In this document: positions 57,251 through 64,000 of the stretch, one piece after another
Layout of the letters: each line of letters starts with the position of its first letter
Numbering within the stretch: position 1 is the stretch's first letter
Assembly: GCF_000003815.2 (NCBI RefSeq)
Contig: NC_049992.1
Coordinates: 5,953,094 to 6,017,093, forward strand
From: Branchiostoma floridae
Lineage: Eukaryota > Chordata > Leptocardii > Amphioxiformes > Branchiostomatidae
DNA: 64,000 nucleotides
Direction: 5' to 3'
Position numbers and translations under genes: made by a program
Notes under the pieces: model-generated
What the model was told of the DNA's origin: nothing
The model's database searches: none
Seen by the model: only the letters and a program-made list of their open reading frames with translations

Positions 57251-58191
57251 ATCAAAATCTTCCAAGGAGGATAACGGAACATAGGAACGATGGATTTCCA
57301 TGGTATTCTTATTTATGTATTATTTTACCCGGGTAAGCTTCCATTAGTGACTAGCACTGCTTTTTAGGAAGGTCCTGGGTGAAGATACAAATAACATTAT
57401 GATAGTACAATATTTATAAAGCACAACATATTGTCAAATACGTTTTAAAATTTTGCTTATGCAAAAAAATAAATATACAATTTAATTTGGCTACCTTGCA
57501 AGTAAGAGAGTAAGTACTTTTAAGACGACTTTCTACGGTTAGAATAAAGGTCTTCACAATGGTGACTGACTTAATGGATAATGTATTTTCCGAATTTGTT
57601 ATTTGCGATCATTCACTTGGTAATACCATAAACTACACCAATATTTACAATGATATCTCGACATATATGATATACTTAGTGGTTAGTATGTGCAAGAGTG
57701 ATTTTTTTAGGTTTATCTCGTGCAAATAATTTGCCACACTTATCCTTAAGAGTGTGTGCAGTTGTAAGACTCTTATAGCGATAGCTAAAGCCAATCTGAT
57801 ATGCAGCTTGCACTTACCGAATCACCAAAGCGGTGTACAAGTTATGAGATATGAAATCCCATAACTTTTGCTGACTTTCAAACCAACACATGACAAGGTA
57901 TGTATCTAAGAACCTATTCCTAGAATCATTAGCCTCGCTTTTTTTGTGAGAAGTAAAGTGGAATATTTTTAAACGTCAAAGAAGCACGTAGACCTCAGAT
58001 GCTGAAGTGACTTATATGTATAAGCCACGTATCTAAGACAAACAGGAAATACGGTGGCATTGTCTCTTTGTAAAAGTAGGAAGCCAACTTTAACCTATAA
58101 AACATTAATCATTCGTAGACACGCGTAGACGACATAAGAGCCATCCTCTCTTTGTAATGGTATTGAATATATATCTTACTTCCTTACACAG
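57251..58191. other. AT-rich intergenic, no gene seen
   Basis: Nothing coding or structured was recognised in this stretch. Confidence 0.5.
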
Positions 58192-58327
58192 GTGGGAGTA
58201 CGAAATCCATGGCATAAACACATCAGACGAATACATGTGTGATCCTCTAACATCACTACGGGAGGCTGTGATCTGTTTGGATCAACTCCAAGATGCGACA
58301 AGCTCTGTGACTCTCTTTAGAAAATGA
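58192..58327 (+). CDS. Possible terminal exon (uncharacterised)
   Basis: After a plausible acceptor (TCCTTACACAG) the frame WEYEIHGINTSDEYMCDPLT continues SLREAVICLDQLQDATSSVT, LFRK and stops at 58325-58327. The composition is protein-like, with two cysteines and an amphipathic tail. The C-x-P...LR...C spacing is faintly like the end of a leucine-rich-repeat cap, but this is weak. No partner exon was found upstream in phase. Confidence 0.3.
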
Positions 58328-59309
58328 CTTTCCAGCGTTCAAAACCATAGATGCTCTTTAAACGAAGTTATAAGTATACGTGTGTCGAGCTTTTCTCCAG
58401 CAAGGCCTTTTCTGAATGATTGATAAGAAACGCTGTGCCAGTCCCATTCATGTGGCCTGTAACCCTTCGTGGTGACGATTGAGTGGGAAGAAAAGGGGTT
58501 CTTGAACTTTCGGAAGGATATTTTGCTTCTTTTTGATGGGGTTTGCAGTTACATGATGTGGTATGTGTGTTGTTTTGACTCTGAGTAAAACTCTAGTTTG
58601 TGTGTATGATATAAATGAAGGGTATGCGAGAAAGGGTAAATCATTGACTGCGACAGCGGAAGATTTTGACAAAGAGTTAGTTCCAGAGCAATGCGCTAGG
58701 GTGCTCAAACATAGTCACATTCTTCCTTACATCACCAGCTATCTGCCACTAGTACAGCAAAGCCATAAGTCAAAAGATGCAAAAACGAAAGTTCCGCTGC
58801 AGTAGCAAGGTCACCTACCAGTGGAACCAAAATCGACCTTGACCTTTGTCTTTCCAACACCTACCAACATATAAAATATCATCGTAATCCATCCAGAGGT
58901 TCTTTAGTCATGCTGACTACAAAAATTCGGAAACACAAACAAACATACAGACAAACTGGCACACCCAAAGCAAGATCTCCATTTTCAGGAAGCAAGGGAG
59001 AAGCATCGCTTTTTACAAAAACACTCTATCATATATGTTTCCTGTGTTCGTTATTTGTATTTGTTTGTTTGTTTGTTTCCTTTTTTATTCTCATGTTAGG
59101 CTTTGGCCGGTGCAAGGGCAGATAAGAAGTGTTTCTATGAAATATAGAATAATAACCAACAAAATACAGGTATGGTAAGATGATAAAGTATATCATCAAA
59201 CTGTTTGAGATAACCTGTAATGAAATATTTATGCTGTCTAGAAACAATTAGAATGAAAATTTTCACGCTAACATGGACACAAACTCTGTGCATAAACTCT
59301 TTGAACACT

Positions 59310-59552
59310 AAAGGTGCCTTCTCACTGCACTTCCGTCAAGCTTGCGTCACTGCGTGGTTCGTTTACTGCGTCACTGTTATAATTTAGATATTGCGTAATA
59401 CGTACAAGTTTGACTTAAAAAATTAAGAATTATACAAAAGCAATCTGAATTGATTTCGTTGTTTATCTCGTTAATTCGTTTAAATCGTTAAGTATCTTTC
59501 GAACCCCGCAGTGACGCAAACTTGACAGAAGTGCAGTGAGAAGTGCACCTTT
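59310..59552. mobile_element. TIR MITE
   Basis: AAAGGTGCCTTCTCACTGCA is mirrored by TGCAGTGAGAAGTGCACCTTT, and the pairing continues inward (CTTGCGTCACTGCG / CGCAGTGACGCAAACTTG), about 45 bp of inverted ends in 243 bp. Confidence 0.85.
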
Positions 59553-62500
59553 GCAGACCGGCGGTCTAATGCTAGAGTTTGGCAAGTCCACACAAGACGC
59601 TTTGCCTACTTTTCTTTCAAATGAAAGAAGAGCTCCAGCCACATGTACTTTGCCACTAACTGGAGTTTTAGCGGAAGGGAGTGAGTCTGCCAGTACCGGA
59701 CGTTAAGTCTAATTTTGTGGCTGCGGCGAATGCATAGCTTCGTGTTACATTCATCAGCCTGAGTTACGCTAATGGGGCTCTTCCGTCGGCACCTGGTGCG
59801 CGTCGTTATGTCGAATTGCCGGCTCTTTGGGAAGATGGGCTTCAAATGTACCCCCTTCATTACATCATTAGCGTCTCATTAGTAGACGCGGATACGATGT
59901 CCACGCTATTTTTACTCACTGCGACAAGGATATATCAGACTCAAGGAGGGTGGAATGGTCTTCGGAAAAGTCCTTTATTTTTTAGTGGTTTAAAAAAAAG
60001 GAAAAATAGACTCCCTCTTGTTATTATTATTGAGTATGAATTGTGAAATATTCTTTTGAGTTTTCCTCATTTCCTGATTTCATTCATCCGGGATGGATGC
60101 TTAATAATTTATGATATGTTATTGCGAATTTCTCATCCATTCCATCCTATGTTAGTGATGATCTTTCTGTTTGATTTGTTATGATTTTGTAAGGGCTCCC
60201 TTGAAAGTAAGTTACAAAGTTAACAAAGATTCCAAAATAGATGAATAAAAATACGAAAACTTCGACGAAGGCTAGACATCTAGGTAATATAAAAAAATCT
60301 TTACACGAGCAACTGAGATCATAAATTTTTCAATAGCCACCAAGTTGCTTGAGAAACTTTTACCTCGTATTATCAGAGAAGTTATCGGTCACAGTTTGGT
60401 CTGCCTTCGCAGTTCAGAAAACTCTATTAAGTGGCAACTGATTGGCCAAGTTTTATAGATTTTACAACCACCACACCAGTAAAAAAATGGTTGATTGGTC
60501 ACAGATCGGTAAATGTGAATCGAAGATAAAGACATTTCACTCCCTTTCAGCATACTTGCAGTGCTAGTATACTCTACCTGCTTACAAGATGCAGTTGTTT
60601 ACATTCACATTGACCGGTAATTTGCGACACTCGGCACTGACCATTTTGCGACATTCGATCATCCGCCATTTTTAACCTAGAAGGGATACATTCAAATTTG
60701 CTGACCTGTGGCCAAGAAATTGTAGATGTCATACGGATATATCATGATAATATTAACAATCTTTTCTTACTTTTTTTACTTTTCATATTCCTCTGGAGAT
60801 ACTTTCTTCTTTCATAACCTCGACTTACGGCCTGGGTTCCTTTCAGTTTTATCATTTACGATAAAAATGAATATGTCAGATTTAACAAGGCAAAAACAGT
60901 AGAAAAGACTGAAAAGAAATACGTCCAGAAAACTAATGTAACCTTGGGAACCCATCCTTTGTCAATCCAACTTTATGTATTATTATTATCATTAATCAAA
61001 CTCGATATACATAAATGGGCTATCAAGGAGAATATTCAGAAGAGGGACAACTGCACAGAATGAAAGCATGTGGAGAAGTCGTCATTTTTTGGGTAACAAA
61101 GTCACGCAACTCCTTATCCTTCCACCTCGACAAACACTTCAAGTTCAAGGGGAATGTAGTTGCGGCCTATACGACCCTTCCTGCCCATCGTATGTCGTGT
61201 ACCTGTAGACCTGCTAGTTCAGAATTCAGTCTATGTCACACATTCAAGACCTATATATACCACGGTTGTGCACACGGCCACTCCTCAACCACTGTTTGTG
61301 ACGGGTTGGGAGTAGCCAAAGCTATAGTAAACAGGAGATAGAAAAGTAAGGCAAAGTAAGCTGGAGCTACAAATCCAACATATTCTAGCTAAGAGGAATA
61401 TATGGTATTGGCTTTTGCCTTAGGTACCAATAAGAAGGGGGGGGGCACTTTCGGGCGTGACCCCTACGTACGTGGCTATGTGGGACACCTTGCGTCTCCC
61501 GAGGTATTTTTCGGCCCGACCAGGCCCCGGGTTGAATTTAAGTCGGACTGAACACGGGCTCCGGTAACAAATAGACGCCGTGACCAACCCGTGAGGAACA
61601 CCGACGGGTGCGCCCCGGTCTCCGGCAGTTCATCGGGACAAAGTTGTAGTTTCGAAGCCCGGCCGGGCCTACATCCTTGACGTCGACGGGCACCGGTGCA
61701 ATTGAGACCTAAGCCTTTCCAAGTTTGATCTGTCAAAATGCACAGTCAGATGTTCTTTAAATACCATTATACATCCTCATCGACCAACTGCCAACCGCAG
61801 CTGACCTTGCTTGCACCTTGCTCCCAACCGTGGTCAGGAAGAGGTCGGATGAGCAGCGGTGTGTGACGGAGGCTTAGCCGGTCCTTGGCTTGCTAATTGG
61901 CTGTTGGAGTTGCTGGCTAACCTCCAGAAGCGAGCGTGCGGAGAATAAGTAATCCATTGTGTTCTGCACTGTACGTTTATCCGCCTATCACGTTCCTACT
62001 TACATTACCATATATCCCCATGCATAAACTCTTTCTTTCATTTAGGAAGAACTACATCACACCAAGCTTGAAAAGCTTTTCAATTCAAACTGTCTCAATC
62101 CCTACATGTAGTCTTTGGTAAGGATGGGGGAATTCGATAGAAAGTTGATCTTGAAAGAAGCAGAGGGGTATAGCAGGCGAAAGGCGATTAATTTTCTAGA
62201 GAGTAAGCCTTCTTGTGTACAGAACAAAGGGCCATGCATTTCCGTTCGGTGTTACGTGTTGGCTTGATGTAGATTCAATGACATTTTGCGAAGTTGCGTA
62301 TTCGGGCAACCCAGATTATAGTCTTAACTATCAAGGCCGCAACATGTAGATTAGGTTTAACTACATCCGGACATGGCATACTTTAACAAGGCCGTGAAAA
62401 CGTCTCTTTAACAGATCGTAAAGATTTTAACGGATAGTCTGTCATAGATATGCCATAATTTAAGAAACATATCAATTACGCAAGTGAACAGTTTTTTTAT

Positions 62501-63559
62501 CACATCATTTCGTCAATATTGACCATCTTAGAATCCTAATTCACATCAGCCATACAGTTTCGGCTGTGGCTAAACAGTACTAGGCGAGAATGGTAATCTC
62601 TACCACATAGGACACACATAGGCCTGTAAGGTCTGTTGCAAAGTTCTTCTTCGTGGGTCCGCTTTTCGTGCATCCTCAGCTAAGACAATCAATGGCAAAT
62701 TTCTCCCAGTGCTCTATGTCAATATGAATAAAATACAGGTACTGCTCGATCCTACTTAGTACCTACGCATTTTCCTATTTTTGCAACAATGCTTCTTTTT
62801 TTTATTCGCCAGTGACTTTTACTGAAAGGTAGAGAATTTGGAATATTTTTGTTAGATTTTCAGGTGACTTTCTATCTATTTCCCAGCTTCATCTGGTCAC
62901 TTTAAATATTTTAAAACGATACCAGCCATACGATTATTTTAACCGGCATACTATGATATGTTTGCTATGTTCTTTCAAAAGACTGTGCGTGTATAGTTAG
63001 ATATTAAAATGTCTGACTCCTATCTGAGTAATTCTCCAGTTATCTGTAAAAATAGATTACTAAATTAGATCAGGATCTCTTATTATGACCAAGGACATTA
63101 TATGGAACGCCCTGTTTATGACTTTTTATTGTTCTGTAGTTATATCTTTTTACTGGTATATTTGATACCAATTTGATACCAATGGGCAGTGACATAGGGA
63201 CAACATTTGTGCCGTATCCGGGCTACGTCCATTTGCAACAGAAATGTTCCCCACTGAGCCAATTTTTGCCGCGCCCTCAGACCTTTACTTCTACCTTCAG
63301 GGATAAACAGAAACATAACGAATCGCCCAGGGTGTCTCCTGTGTGAATCAAACCTTCAAATGGATCTTGTTATCTCATGATTAGCGTTGCGAAGGAAGGA
63401 AGTGTAGAGTTTAAGGACCCTTCTTTGGCTCTCTCGATTGGTGCGCAAGCTGGATATATTCTTCAAAAAGACTTTCACCAAATGCTTTCATCTATATCAA
63501 TCTGTAAAACCTGTTTTGTAGTTAAGTGAGGACACGCCTCTGAAAGAGCTTGTACAAGC
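59553..63559. other. Intergenic, no gene seen
   Basis: A GC-rich patch at about 61440-61690 interrupts otherwise AT-rich sequence; its minus-strand frame (61476-61736) is open but matches nothing I know. The frame at 61015-61341 is likewise unsupported. No RNA gene was recognised. Confidence 0.45.
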
Positions 63560-63975
63560 ATGCAAAATTGAAACAAGGGGTGAGTACAGGTACAAAACCG
63601 GTTTTTCCTATCGGTCCGGTCCGGAAAAAACGGACTTGAACAGATTGTATCAGACATTTACACGTTTGGGGGCTTACCGGTTGAGAAAAATAACAAAAGC
63701 GAAGTAGAGTGGAGTCTATGGTCATTTCTACCAAGTTTTACAGTCAATCGTACAGAGGCAGTTAGCCTTGTAGGATTTTAGAACGCCAGTGGGAGTCGAA
63801 TACTCAACAAAACAGATTTCTTTGCAGCAAAATAAATCGTTGATTTGAGTATAATCCATTCACGAGTTTTCACATATTGAATCAGGTCCAGGTTCAGGTC
63901 TGGACCTGGACCTGATCCTCTGGACCTGAACCGGACCTTGACCTGAATTGTCTGTACCTGTACCCAACCCTAATT
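63560..63975 (-). mobile_element. GGTCC-type element, copy 4
   Basis: Inverted match to copy 2: TTGGTAGAAATGACCATAGA on the minus strand parallels GGTAAAAATGACTATCTACT, and the right end has GGTCCAGGTTCAGGTCTGGA, then CCTGGACCTGATCC, closing with TGTACCCAACCCT. Confidence 0.7.
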
Positions 63976-64000
63976 GAAACCTGTCCAAAATTCGAACAAT

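Overview
The window reads as eukaryotic, intron-rich animal DNA. The best-supported genes have GT-AG introns with matching phases, and the rest is dense with short non-autonomous transposons (MITEs), tRNA-derived SINEs and satellites. Gene content (a ciliary IFT46, one ST6Gal-type sialyltransferase, a phase-1 modular LDLa/mucin gene and a somatostatin/urotensin-II-like peptide precursor) suggests an invertebrate chordate, most likely a cephalochordate (amphioxus). That assignment is inference from gene and repeat style, not a database match.

Layout, all genes on the + strand. (1) 1-8.6 kb: IFT46, seven coding exons joined in consistent phase into a 382-residue protein, with an NRF1-like site and an X-box half-site at the 5' edge. 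(2) 8.7-17.3 kb: a Golgi beta-galactoside alpha-2,6-sialyltransferase-like gene (378 residues, three coding exons, likely upstream non-coding exon), its introns loaded with three different MITEs. (3) 17.4-25.3 kb: a secreted or surface gene with signal peptide, one LDL-receptor class A domain and a Thr/Ser-rich stalk carrying an internal duplication; its 3' end is unresolved because the locus is broken up by a CA microsatellite and a nested duplication (21.8-24.65 kb). Inside that duplication is an array of five short hairpins whose stems show compensatory base changes around a conserved core, the most unusual signal in the window. (4) 25.3-42.9 kb: no convincing gene; minisatellites, a piggyBac-type MITE with TTAA duplications, PIF/Harbinger-type MITEs, a 1.8-kb DNA transposon, a 163-bp satellite seeded by SINE sequence and perfect palindromes. 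(5) 42.9-54.1 kb: a three-exon neuropeptide precursor (117 residues) with a CRE, TATA box and initiator, a 9.7-kb first intron, and a C-terminal disulfide-ring peptide containing Tyr-Trp-Lys-Phe. (6) 54-64 kb: repeats (a second TTAA element, SINE, TIR elements) and one possible orphan exon near 58.2 kb.

The genes do not form a pathway; they are neighbours with separate roles (cilium assembly, glycan capping, an extracellular protein, peptide signalling). No bacterial operon, CRISPR array or complete reverse transcriptase or transposase gene was seen.
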